Source: Eledone cirrhosa (lineage: Eukaryota; Mollusca; Cephalopoda; Octopoda; Eledonidae). Taken from it: a DNA stretch of 64,000 bases. The position numbers and the translations under genes were made by a program. Position 1 is the first letter of the stretch. Each line of letters starts with the position of its first letter. The notes beneath the pieces were generated by a model that did no database searches, had not been told where the DNA came from, and saw nothing but the letters and a program-made list of their open reading frames with translations. Positions 10,480-24,437 of this stretch are shown here, piece by piece. The stretch spans positions 122,747,342 to 122,811,341 of the forward strand of contig OZ024743.1 of NCBI GenBank assembly GCA_964016885.1, read 5' to 3'.

Positions 10480-12250
10480 GGAAAGGAGACTGTGTAGCTC
10501 GGCAGTTTTCTCTTCAGCTGTTACATGCTGCGAGGTAAAGCGGCTTGATGTGGCGTAGTGTAGCAGGACTTCTTGGTTCAATCAAGAGAGCAAAGATACC
10601 ATCCGAGAAAAGAAGGCTTACAAATCCCTGCTTGGGATTAAGTCCTCATTTTGCACTTGGCAGTCGTGAAAGGTTGGAGCAGAGACAGTAAAGAAGTACA
10701 AAGTTAAGACATGGGAAGATTTTGGGGTTAAGCTGGAATCCGACTTTTAGATCAGCAAATGAAGTATTCTGGCAGACCATCTGCTGCTTTCATTCATCAC
10801 ACTTATCACCAAGAACGAGTCTAAGACTCTTCTATCTTCAGAGGGAGCACATCCGTGTGAGGTGGAGAGAATACTTTACTGATCTAAATTTTGAGGTAGA
10901 TGAGTTGCATCCGGGAGTGATAAATAACCTCCCAGAGACTGAGGTTACCAGAGCAATAAGAGTTCAAATGAGGCAAGTCCTCTGAGGAGAATAAAGCCTT
11001 AAGGTGTTGAAAGCCTTAAGGAAGGTAGAGATGTAGGGACATTATGTAGACCAAGCGAGCTGACAAACAGTGTGACTTTCGCTCCGGACACAACACAGCG
11101 ACGAATTATTTCCACTGCGGAAATTGTAGGTCTGTTGCCAAGAGATGTATGCTTGTTTTGTAAATCTGAAAGGGTCATATGACCGCGTTCTTGGGATCGT
11201 TTGTGGAAGATTCTGCAGGATTGCAGGATTGATAGACAGCTTCTTGTTGCCATGATGTCCCACTATGAATGGCCAGGTAGTTGTGTTCGGATAAATGTCG
11301 AAACCAGTCAATGAGGGTGTTGAACACCGCCAAGAGTATATTCTGTCACTTCCCCTGTTAAAAACTTTCATGATCAGGATTGTCATGTGTAGCCGGGCTG
11401 GAAGTGGTATCAAGACAGTCGGGTGTAGGATCAGTCGGCTGGAATTTGCAGACAATATGGTTTTACTTAACTCATCGGAAGGTGATCTCCGACATGCACA
11501 TAATATATTTGATACCGAGTGTTGCACAGCTGGAATGAAAATCAGTGCTGCTATGACTGAGACACTCGTCCTTTCAAAGAAACCTGCGTAGTTAACTTTA
11601 CATGTGAACGGAGTTCCACTACAGCTGGTGGAGATGTTCAAGTATCTCGGGGCCGGGTTCATGAGTGATGGAAAACAGGGGTCTGAATTGAGTGCAAGAT
11701 ATGCAGGAGCTGGTGCAGTAATGTGCTAGCTTTGGCATTCGGTCATCAGAAGGGAGGTAGGTGTGAAAGCAAAACTCGCTATCTTCAATTCAGCGTACGT
11801 GCCAACACTTACCTATGGTCACGAATCTTGGGTAATGACTGGAAGAATACGATTACGAATGCAGGTGGCTCAAATCGGGTTCCTCTGAAGGATTTTAGAG
11901 TAACGTTATTTGGTGGCGTGCATAGTGTGTAAATCGGGGCTTCGCTCCATGTAGAGGCGCTACTCAAAAGTGAGAGATGACAGTACCGCTACTACGGAGG
12001 TGTGGAAAGAATGTGTAAGGAAAGAATTGCTGCACAGATTTTGTGGTTAAAACTAACTAGCAGGAGACCAAGGGGTAGACCTCGTGCATGATGGTTGTAT
12101 AACATTTATGCGCTCTGCTCGTCTCGCTTGGGGATCTAGCCGGATCAAGTAAGGACAGTAGCTTCTGAAGAGTCCCTCTGGGAGGCGTGCCTGAGGACAC
12201 TGCCTAATCGACCCTCTCAGGAATATGTAGGCAAAGAAGAAGAAGATAAA
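10480..12250 (+). pseudogene. Non-LTR retrotransposon B, copy 2 (RT to C-terminus), degenerate
   Basis: Recognisable in order across all three plus frames: WFNQESKDTIREKKAYKSLL, TWEDFGVKLESDFRSANEVF, WQTI, VRWREYFTDLN, CGFRSGHN, then RISRLEFADNMVLLNSSEGD (RT box, ADN replacing ADD), GMKISA, KTE-like TETLVLSK, LHVNGVPLQLVEMFKYLG, FNSAYVPTLTYGHESWVMTG, and near the end ERIAAQILWLKL, GRRPRGRP and TLPNRPSQE. Parts of the RT between 10.98 and 11.05 kb are deleted. Frameshifts, internal stops and the altered catalytic Asp make it inactive. It shares its protein sequence family with the rearranged copy at 7.8-8.8 kb. Confidence 0.82.
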
Positions 12251-12254
12251 AGCT

Positions 12255-13510
12255 ATATGTTCTTCCACAGAGTTAGTAGAACCAAAATACCATGTAGTTC
12301 ATAAGTATGGTTATAGATCAATTAATTTGCCTGAATTCCACAACTAGAATTTTATCATTTTCTCTGTACGTATTTTATTAACTGCTGATTCTAATTGAGG
12401 TACCTGGAACATATGGCAGCACTGTACATTCATACTAACCCATGTCATGAACCAGTTATATTTTTGAAAATACATTATTCTCTGATGACGTTCTCATCAT
12501 GAATCAACATTAATTGCTATATAATCTAGTAAAGGATTAATAGGTAGTAGACTGAAACTTTTCCGTTGGCTATTCATCTAACTACCATCACTGACAATAC
12601 TAATAACGGGGAACTTTCATACTAATTGAGCTAAATGCAATGAACCGTCCCTTTTCGCAGTTAATTCATTCTCATCATAGGGAAATAGCTATTTTAGTTC
12701 AGATAAAACAATACCAATTATTACATAGGATCTCCAATAAATGAAAGCTTTTACGAGAACGAATGTATTTAAAAGTTGAAATATTTAGCTTACATTCAAT
12801 ACTGTAGAAAACAAGTTGCAAATAATCTATATTCTGATTCAGTAATAAACGTACAAAAATACCAATAGTGCCCCTTCATTTGTGCAATATAAACACAATA
12901 TTCTTCTAGTTACACATATAAAAAAGCAGATGTACTTATTTCCTCGAAATTAATTGCTTAAAGGATTGATTTAGCAATAAATGAATCAACATCGTTACAT
13001 TACCAAGACATGTCAATAAGGAGATCTACTTTACGCTACAAGAGAAAAGATATATCAACATTTCCGGAAAACGTTGAGCTTTTCTGATTTGCATCAACTC
13101 TATATTCGTATTTGAATCAACTAGCTTTGAGTGATTTAATAGTTTCGCAATAAACAATGACAAGGAAAAATTTAAGATATATTAACATGCCAGCTTTCTA
13201 TTACAATATACCTTAAAATTAATTCTTTACTCTTATTGTCGTTATCCATTAAGTTAGTGAATAAGAAGTTATTTCTGTTTCTATTTATTCATATCCTCAT
13301 TAATTCTTCTTTTATAGCTACAGTCACCATATGATAAATATTCTTTCTTTATTTACGACGGAAGATTGTATGCATTATTTGGTTGTTTTTATGATTGTTC
13401 TCGTTGCTTTGCGGGTGTTCTTTGCAAATTGTTTAATTGTGACAAGTGTGGAAACTGTTTACATTCTATTATATTGAACCAGATATTGCTTCGATTTATT
13501 AGATTTTTAA
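12255..13510. other. AT-rich noncoding stretch
   Basis: No gene, SINE or inverted repeat recognised. Confidence 0.5.
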
Positions 13511-13511
13511 T

Positions 13512-13690
13512 AATTGTTTCTACTTTAGGCACAAGGCCAGCAATTATTCCAGTGCATTACTGGTACTTTATTTTATCGACCCCCATAAGGATGAAAGGCA
13601 AAGTTAACCTCGGCGGGATTTGAACTCAGACCGTAAAGGGACGTAACTATGCTGGATAGCATGCCGTCTGACCCTCTACCGATACTGCCA
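13512..13690 (-). repeat. tRNA-derived SINE (family S1)
   Basis: The complement reads GGCAGTATCGGTAGAGGGTC, GGTCTGAGTTCAAATCCCGC (B-box-like), CGAGGTTAACTTTGCCTTTC, GGTCGATAAAATAAAGTACC and a tail ...GGCCTTGTGCCTAAAGTAG. About 180 bp, near complete. Confidence 0.9.
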
Positions 13691-13990
13691 AATGTTTTCT
13701 GGTTTAAGCCTGGGGTTACCTATTTTTGTGTCTTACTGGTAATTTGTCTTGATTCCAGGCGGATGAAGGGTAAGATCTATTTCTATTTCGACACTTATCG
13801 ATTTAAGAATATAAAGAGACGCAACTAATGGCTGTAAGGTATCGTTCCTATCGCTCTAACATGTCTGTAATCCACTACTCTAATTAGATTTTTCTTTATA
13901 TAGTGGGATTAATTTGAGAATTATTCCTTTATCTGATGTCAGTATCTCAAGACCTGGTGATAATTTGCCTACATTATTTACTACGTGGAT

Positions 13991-14170
13991 TGGCAGTATC
14001 GGTAGAGGGTTGGACGCCATGCTTTCCAGCATAGTTACGTGCCTTTATGATCTGAGTTCAAATCCCGCCGAGGTTGACTTTGCCTTTCATCCTTACGGGG
14101 TCGATAAAATAAAGTACCAGTAATGCACTGGGTAATTGCTGGCCTTGTGCCTAAAGTAGAAACAATTATT
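13991..14170 (+). repeat. tRNA-derived SINE (family S1), inverted relative to 13.5 kb copy
   Basis: Full-length plus-strand copy from GGCAGTATCGGTAGAGGGTT to GTAGAAACAATTATT, with B-box GAGTTCAAATCCCGCC. With the minus-strand copy about 300 bases away it forms an inverted SINE pair. Confidence 0.92.
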
Positions 14171-14174
14171 TACT

Positions 14175-15505
14175 AGCTAACATAAGCTGTCGCACACCAT
14201 ACTGAAGCAATCCCAATGTTAGTAAGAAGATCCTCGAAATCCAAATGCTTGCGTTATTCTAGAGAACTTATTGTAAATCCAAACCAATCTAATGGACTTC
14301 ACCTCACCTTCTGGTTATTAACTATTGATTGTTAAACTATGCAATCACGAGGTGAAGTGAAAATAGTATAGTAATCGAACCTGCAGTACAGCTTTTACTT
14401 GGTAGTAATAGAGTTATGGACGTTAATTTACATCTATTACATGGTACTCGTATCAAACTTAACAAAAAAAAAAGGAGAGATATATTCCTCACAATCCTAT
14501 GCGTTGGTAAGTAGTTACCATTTTCGATCAATCGTTCTATAGTTAAAATTTACGATTATAGTCAACATCCTTTAAATAGTTATGAAGAGGTATTAATACT
14601 CAAATATATCACTAGTCTTTACTTAATCAAACCAGACATATCTTGTATTCAGAACTATAAAGCACTTGTTATGATAATGCGTGGACAGATATTTTCGGAA
14701 TTTCTGGTGTGCCTGTGTTGTGAAGTATCATCATGAAATAATAATTTCGCTTGTAAAATACTTAGATAAATAGATTCATGTTGGAAATATGTATTATTAA
14801 AAAAAGAGATGAGTATTTTGAAATATAAATATAAATAGTTATCATCTAAATCTTGCATAAAGTGTCTCGAAGGTACCTGTATGCAAGCAACTCAACTGTA
14901 TCTATATTATGTTGAGTCATGCTCTTAGTATAGCATATATATTTAGATTATCAAGTAGAAGGAAGAAGAAACATATTTAGTCTCAATTTGAAAGCAATTT
15001 ATATTTAGTAATTAGATTACCACTACAACAAATTATCGCATAAATTGAATTTATACAAACTGCTTTTCCCTAATATAGAATTGTTTGAAACTAGAGGCTA
15101 TTTAGTTTGGTGTCATGTAATTATGGCTCAGATAGTTCTGTTTGATAAACTATACATTCATGTCTATAATTATCAGAAATGAAAGCAAACAATCATCATT
15201 CGTCAATGTAGTTCAAGGAAAAAAAAAGGCTAAAATAAACTAGGAAAATATTCAATCATTTTTATGGAAATAAGATCAGCTGTTCATTTGAATATACAAT
15301 ACAACGGCATTTTGAAATAGTACTCTCTAAATTATATTAGGCAAGTAAATAGTAGATGGGGTTATATGATTTGCTCTACTGGGATTTTACTGACACATGT
15401 GGTCAATTAAAAGTAATACAAGTATTATCAATTTATTTGACTATACTCACGTACTATATATGTAGATATAGAGTCACATTTCTCCTCCTGCTGCCCTCCT
15501 CCTAC
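14175..15505. other. AT-rich noncoding stretch
   Basis: Nothing recognised on either strand. Confidence 0.5.
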
Positions 15506-15507
15506 CC

Positions 15508-15612
15508 ACTATTCTTCTTCTTCTTCTTCTTCTTCTTCTTCTTCTTCTTCTTCTTCTTCTTCTTCTTCTTCTTCTTCTTCTTCTTCTCCTCCTCCTCTCC
15601 TCCTCCTCCTCT
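15508..15612. repeat. (CTT)n microsatellite
   Basis: Pure CTT array to about 15587 followed by CCT-rich bases. Confidence 0.95.
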
Positions 15613-15990
15613 TACCCTAGTTGTTACTGATGGTGTTGAGTGATGTAGTTAGAAAATTAGTTAAAGCAGACGTTTAGGAAGATTGACTTAACATCACAAG
15701 GGAGTTATTACTGGGAGGGAGAAAGATACTATTTTTTGTGAAAATTATGTTTGTGTAGCTTAGACAATAGCGGCGGGTATAAAGTAAGGAATGATCACTG
15801 TATTCGTCCAATGGATGGTTCAATGTCAGAATACAGACTTGCTTATTTGTCCAATAGAGTTTTAACATTTATAATATGAATACGCTGAGAAAATATAAAG
15901 TGTGGAAATGATCCCGTAAGTGTGTAAATTAAACTACAGAGTAACAGGACTAACCTTCTTATCCATAATAAATAAATATAAATATATACT

Positions 15991-18935
<2,945 letters not shown>

Positions 18936-18939
18936 TTAA

Positions 18940-19150
18940 TGATATATTGGAGGATTGGTAGAAATGCTGAAGCGCCGGATAAAGGTTTTGTAGTTCTGGC
19001 GCTTTACGATCTGAGCTCAAATCAAGCCGAGGTCACCTATGCCTTTCATCATTCCGGAGTCAATAAAATAAAGTAACAATCAAGAACTGGGTCGATATAA
19101 TCGAGTCCCCCCCCTTAAGATTGCTGACCTTATACCTAAATTAGGAACAC
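18940..19150 (+). repeat. Diverged SINE related to S1
   Basis: Contains GATCTGAGCTCAAATCAAGC, CGAGGTCACCTATGCCTTTC, GAGTCAATAAAATAAAGTAA and a tail GCTGACCTTATACCTAAATT. It has a different central insert (C8 run) from the typical copies. Old copy or separate subfamily. Confidence 0.75.
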
Positions 19151-19367
19151 CACGATAATCTAATCATTTTATCACTGATGTAGTTTGATGATTATTTATT
19201 TGGTTGGTATTTGTAGCAGCGTAAACGATTACGAAGGGGTTCCTTTATATGGTGACAATAGCAGGAAAGGGCAAGAGTACACGTCAAAGTGCGTGGTGAT
19301 GTGTTCTTCTGCAGAACAGCGAAATGTGTGTGTGTGTGTGTTCATTTTGCCTTTGTATAGACTTCTT

Positions 19368-19371
<4 letters not shown>

Positions 19372-19398
<27 letters not shown>

Positions 19399-19402
19399 AA
19401 GG
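19372..19402. repeat. (GAA)n microsatellite
   Basis: About ten AAG/GAA units. Confidence 0.95.
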
Positions 19403-19559
19403 GTTTATCGCTTCTCAGGGCAGTCAGTTACGTATATGTATTATATACAACCAAACAATAAGCAAGGAAATCATGAAGCCTCCACGCTTAAAGTATCATT
19501 TACACTTTTTAGCAATGCTGACCAGATGAAAAAAAAATTTGTCATATTTTTTTAAATTT

Positions 19560-20420
19560 ACCTCTTATGGAAAGTGGAAAACGTTGATCTTGGAATTTCA
19601 GAAAGCAGATATGCCACAAGATAATGCGATGATTGCGCCGTACCTTGTATTACTGGTCACAGAGGCCAGTAAGTTCCACACTATAGGCGAAACATTACTT
19701 CGATCTATTATTGAAGAGGTTCTCTCGACTGTAATGTACAAAAAGCCTGACATAATTATGAAAACAATTCCACTTAGAATAACACAATTTCCCGACATAT
19801 TGATGAAATGTCTAACGACGTCAAACAATTCATCCATAATCTCCGCAGGTATTAATTTTCCAATGACGAATCATTAGCTATGGGAAATCAATGCTTGTTG
19901 ATGGTGTAGGTTCGTTATTTTTTAATGAAAATATTCAATCTTTTGAGATTCTATCCACTGATGGATTGTTGCTGGGCTCAAAACGTTTATTTTAGATTTA
20001 TTGAAGCTATTATTTTTATGGGAATAACATCGAATTGAACAATATTGTTGCCTGTGTATCTGATAGAGCGCCTGCCATGGTAGGTAGATCAGAGGTTTCT
20101 CTTCTTTCTTAAAACTGAACTGTTTTAACAGTCCATTGTGTGGTTCACCGGTAATATTTAGCAAAAAATATCCATAGCAGGCTTAGTGATGTACTGCATT
20201 TAATTATCAAAACTGTGAACAACTAAAATCGAATATTTTGTTTGAACGAATTTTCTGTCAACTGTGCTTTGATAATGATGATGACTTCGTGATGCGTTTG
20301 TACCATACGATGGTGGTCAAAAGGCAACAGTATCCTCCATTTTTCAAACTGTTTCATACAATAATAATTCTGTTTTCAAAATACTCCACTATCCACTTCT
20401 CTGATTGCTTTAAAATGTGA
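19560..20420 (+). pseudogene. hAT/ZBED5-SCAND3-type transposase pseudogene
   Basis: Conserved pieces occur in order in shifting plus frames: APYLVLLVTEASKFHTIGE and SIIEEVL (the segment after the BED finger); RHIDEMSNDVKQFI; LLMV-VRYFFNENIQSFEIL; NNIVACVSDRAPAMVGR (the catalytic-core C-x-D-x-A-P-x-M region); TVHCVVHR; LAKNIHSRLSDVLHLIIKTV; and a W-rich-like end near TMVVKRQQ. This order is typical of hAT-derived proteins such as ZBED5 and SCAND3. The expected DESTD segment before the LL-x-VRY box is deleted or unreadable. At least four frameshifts and several stops are present, so it is dead. An open frame covers only 19539-19877. Confidence 0.75.
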
Positions 20421-20789
20421 TATTGTTGTCATAGCGACATATTCGCTAACGGTAAAACTAACCTTGACCATAAAACTAAATTATATCCTTTATAATTAAA
20501 TTTAATAAAATACAGTTTTATATTTGTCAAATTTGTTTTCATTTGTATGGGAATTACCAAATATAGTATTAGCAGTAGCAGCCTCCGAATTATTTATTAC
20601 CTCCTTTTGGTATATTTACATAAAATGTCAGCTAACGAGCCAGTAACAAACTTTTACCAAACATTGTTGGTGTGCTTTTGAATATTTACTATACAGGTGA
20701 GTGGTGGAAAATTCTTCCATGTGAAAGTGAGCGATGACGTCAAAAAGGTTGGGAACCCAGGGTTTAGACTGATTAGAAGGAATGGGTTT

Positions 20790-21105
20790 ATATAGATATA
20801 TATTTACAATATATAGAGAACATTCATTTGCAGAGAAAGAACGAAAAGTTGATGATATCTGTGGCAGCCTCGTCTCTTCCACTAAATGCTGAATCACATC
20901 TAAACAATACTGAAATACATCCAAACCTCAGAACACTATTTCAGTATTTAGGATAGTACTGAAATAGTGTTCTGAGGTGTGGATGTATTTGAGTATTGTT
21001 TAGAAGTGATTCAGCATTTAGTGGAAGAGACGAGACTGCCACAGATATCAACTTTTCGTTCTTTCTCTGCAAATCAATTTACTCTATATATCTATCTATA
21101 TACTA
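20790..21105. repeat. Foldback element, arms about 150 bp
   Basis: The left arm ends at about 20946 and the right begins at about 20957; the arms mirror each other out to the shared GAGAAAGAACGAAAAGTTGA segment and beyond, with small indels (for example TGATGATATC against GATATCA). Inner stem: TACTGAAATAGTGTTCTGAG and its complement. No ORF of interest. Confidence 0.85.
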
Positions 21106-21288
21106 CTAAAACTGTGTGATTGCTTGCTTGCTTTTCTGTAATGTAATACAGCCAAAAGGGCACATACTGGGAAAATACTTTGAAAAGAAGTTGAACCTGA
21201 AATGGGAATACAAATGGAATAAAACACATTTCGCTTAAATCGGAGCACGGGTTCCGAGATATGGTGTTTTCTGGGTACCTTCATAAAC

Positions 21289-21290
<2 letters not shown>
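21106..21290 (+). repeat. Possible transposon end starting TATATACTACTAAAACTGTG
   Basis: A short non-repetitive block between the foldback and the GA array. The start resembles termini of small elements inserted at TA-rich sites and recalls the block starting TATATACTAACAGCAAGACC at 59572. Similarity is limited; assignment is tentative. Confidence 0.25.
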
Positions 21291-21358
<68 letters not shown>

Positions 21359-21399
21359 TGTATGTGTGTGTGTGTGAGTGTGTGAGAGAGAGAGAGAGA

Positions 21400-21441
<42 letters not shown>

Positions 21442-21506
21442 TAGTCGTTGTGAAAGAGTAGATTGAGAGAGAGACATAGAGAGAGAGAGAAGAGACAGAG
21501 ACGGAG

Positions 21507-21545
<39 letters not shown>

Positions 21546-21630
21546 ATGGTTGTGTTGTGTATGTGAGTATGTGTGTGTGTATATATATGTGTGTGTATAT
21601 GTGTGTGGGTGTATATGTGTGTGGGTGTAT
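21291..21630. repeat. Compound (GA)n/(GT)n array
   Basis: Alternating GA and GT blocks over 340 bp with short unique interruptions. Long SLSLSL/HTHTHT-type frames here are repeat artefacts. Confidence 0.95.
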
Positions 21631-21777
21631 ATGTGTAACCAGTGTTTATATAGATCACAGATACCCACGTATATTATATATGCATACACACATACATATA
21701 TATATGTTTACACGCACACACATTATATATATACATACACACACGTATATATATGAGCCTTCCAGTTTCATTTCACA

Positions 21778-21796
21778 TTATATACTTATATATATA

Positions 21797-21872
<76 letters not shown>
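21778..21872. repeat. (TA)n microsatellite
   Basis: Almost pure TA array directly abutting the 75-bp palindrome. Confidence 0.95.
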
Positions 21873-21879
<7 letters not shown>

Positions 21880-22023
21880 TAAAATAACAGATTAAAGTTT
21901 AAGCAAAGAATCGCTGCTTTCACCCTTAACGGGATCTTCTGAAACTCAGAGTTTCAGAAGATCCCGTTAAGGGTGAAAGCAGCGATTCTTTGCTTAAACT
22001 TTAATCTGTTATTTTAATAAATA
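21873..22023. repeat. Perfect 75-bp palindrome with a 1-base centre
   Basis: Arms 21873-21947 and 21949-22023 are exact reverse complements with a single A at 21948 between them. The stem holds non-simple sequence (for example CGCTGCTTTCACCCTTAACG), so it is not a microsatellite effect. Confidence 0.95.
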
Positions 22024-22218
22024 TTTGCTCTACGGTTCTTATATATTTGATATATATTTATCCTTATCGAGCCCTCTTTGGATTTTAGTCTTGAAATTTA
22101 TTATTATTACTATATATATATATATATAAACATTATATATTTCTGTGTATTTAAACATTTTTTGATTATTTAAAAATTATTTTGAAGTGAACGGATCACG
22201 GGTGGTCTAGATACAAAT

Positions 22219-22362
22219 ATATATCTATCCAACTATATATCTATACAACTATATATCTATACAACTATATATCTATACAACTATATATCTATACAAATAT
22301 ATATCTATACAACTATATATCTATACAAATATATATCTATACAAATATATATCTATACAAAC
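22219..22362. repeat. 16-bp minisatellite CTATACAACTATATAT
   Basis: About nine tandem units, some with CAAATA in place of CAACTA, which shows homogenisation of two variants. Confidence 0.9.
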
Positions 22363-22882
22363 CCAAACATAATCTTACAACTCCATAACTACAATATCGC
22401 TTCTGCACATATTTACAATAATTCGATTATTGTGAATTTATTTAAATTGTTGTAAAGGTTTGAAGCTGTTTCTAATATATTTTCATTATGAATATATTGT
22501 TTTTAAGTAGGTTCTTACGAATAACGTCAGCCTGAAACTCTATAGGCATCGAATAGGATTTCTTGCAAATAGTACATTGATGAATATTTCTTTAATGAAT
22601 TACATCAGTTAAGGCTAAGCAGTATTTGTCTTTATTGTATATGGAAGCAACCGCAGTTCTACATTACAAGATTTTCTAACAAGTTAGTCAAATAGTGTTC
22701 CCTGCTATAGTGAAAGGTACATACGAATGATATGGTCAAATTAGGTTGAACCAAATCCAGTTATTAAGGATTCCTTTAAAACCAGACGTCATATAAATAT
22801 AAAAATATTTTTTAATAACCGAAAAACTTTAAATTAAATGTAAGAAAGTTAAGCAAGAAACGTAAATACTGGGTTTCTTTAT

Positions 22883-23322
22883 AGGCACAAGGCCAATAAT
22901 TTTTTTTTTGGAGGGGGAGGGGAAAGTCGACTAAATCGATCTCTGGCACTTTATTTTATCGACCCGTAAGGATGAAAGACAAAGTTAATTTCGGCGGGAT
23001 TTGAACTCAGACCGTAAAGGACCGTAACTCTATGCTGCAAAGCATTGCGTCCGACTCTCTACCAATACTGTAAATCCACCGCCCTCAAGAAACATAAATA
23101 ATGGTTTCTTATATAGGCACAAGGCCAGCAATTTGTGGGGAGGAGGAAGTCGATTAAATCTAATCCAGTACGTTACTGGTATTTTATATAATCGACCCCG
23201 TAAGGATGAAAGGCAAAGATAACCTCGGCGGGATTTGAACTCAGATCATAAAGGGCCGTAAGTCTATGCTACCAAGCATGGTGTCCAACTTTCGACCGAC
23301 GCTGCCAATCCACCACCCTCAA
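22883..23322 (-). repeat. Two S1 SINEs head-to-tail (dimer)
   Basis: Copies at 22883-23090 and 23112-23322, both minus strand. Each reads GGCACAAGGCC, ATCGACCC-GTAAGGATGAAA, CGGCGGGATTTGAACTCAGA, CGTAA..TATGCT and a tRNA-like 5' end. The junction text ATAATGGTTTCTTATATAGG resembles that of the 33.5-33.9 kb pair. Confidence 0.9.
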
Positions 23323-23616
23323 GAAACGTAAATAATAAAATACAAACATCTAAAAAACAAACAAATAGATTATTCCGCTAAAATAGTTCAATGCAACAAA
23401 AAATAAATAGATCCTACAATTGTTGAACATATGAAGGTTGGGTACCAAAACAAAAACATCAAATACATCATGCCGGTGAAAACATAATTGCGCTTCTTAA
23501 CCCTCAACTTTAAAGCAATGTATCCCATATTAGAATACATTTTATTCATCGAAATAATAGACATTAAAGTCTACCTAGATTTACTAACAAAAATAAAACA
23601 GATATATTTTATACGA

Positions 23617-23731
23617 AGTTGTATGAAGCTCAGACGTAGAGACATAATTGCAATTACAGTCAGATGTTATTTTATAGCAACTGACTGTAATTGCAGTTAT
23701 TTTCTGTGTCTGAGCTTCCTACATCTTATAA
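23617..23731. repeat. Hairpin, arms about 45 bp
   Basis: AAGCTCAGACGTAGAGACAT, AATTGCAATTACAGTCAG pairs imperfectly with CTGACTGTAATTGCAGTTAT, TTTCTGTGTCTGAGCTT around a loop of about 17 bases. The 99-codon frame across it is not a gene. Confidence 0.75.
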
Positions 23732-23957
23732 ATTTATTTCCTCGGTGTAACTTCGAAAATTCGAGCTTCACTCACCGCTTCTGTTAATATATGTTTTAAT
23801 TTCTTTGCTATTTAGTTAGGGAGAGAAGAGCCGTACCCATGATAGTTCACAGGTATACTAGGCCGAAGTATGAAAGACCAAGAACAAGAAATATGATGCA
23901 AAAACGTTTGTTCCACCTACGCCCATACATATATACGCACATACATACATTCATACA

Positions 23958-24012
23958 CACACACACACACACGCACGCGCGCGCGCGGCACACACACACG
24001 CATATATATATA
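23958..24012. repeat. Mixed (CA)n/(CG)n microsatellite
   Basis: CA array with a GCGCGCGCGC core, a potential Z-DNA-forming tract. Confidence 0.85.
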
Positions 24013-24119
24013 TATAATGGATAGGAACAATTTGTATTTGTAATAGCATTTCTCAGTTATGAATATCAATTTTCTTGTAAGCATCTTCAGAAGTCAGAAA
24101 TATTTTAATAACCATAATA

Positions 24120-24252
<133 letters not shown>

Positions 24253-24371
24253 AAGGTGGGTAAAATTCCCGAGATCCATGGACGAGTTCTCTCCAGCGGT
24301 CTCTGTCCCTCATTATCGCTGCCATGTCCTGCATCTCCAACAGACCAGTGTCTGTCCTTAGGGCATCAACA
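24253..24371 (-). pseudogene. 5'-truncated LINE C: last 38 codons, stop and microsatellite tail
   Basis: The minus strand is open from about 24371 and reads VDALRTDTG, LLEM, QDMAAIMRDRDRWRELV, HGSREFYPP, then TAG. The DRDRWRxLV box is the usual C-terminus of RT proteins of RTE-like LINEs. The stop is followed by (TAGA)n and (TG)n, as expected if the 3' tail is a short tandem repeat. The reading frame is undamaged, so the insertion is fairly young but truncated. Confidence 0.7.
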
Positions 24372-24399
24372 TATATATATCAATATATATATATCAATA

Positions 24400-24402
24400 T
24401 AT

Positions 24403-24437
<35 letters not shown>

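Noticed and set aside
21096..21895. Long SLSLSL/HTHTHT frames
   Set aside because: Products of GA/GT and TA arrays and short linkers.
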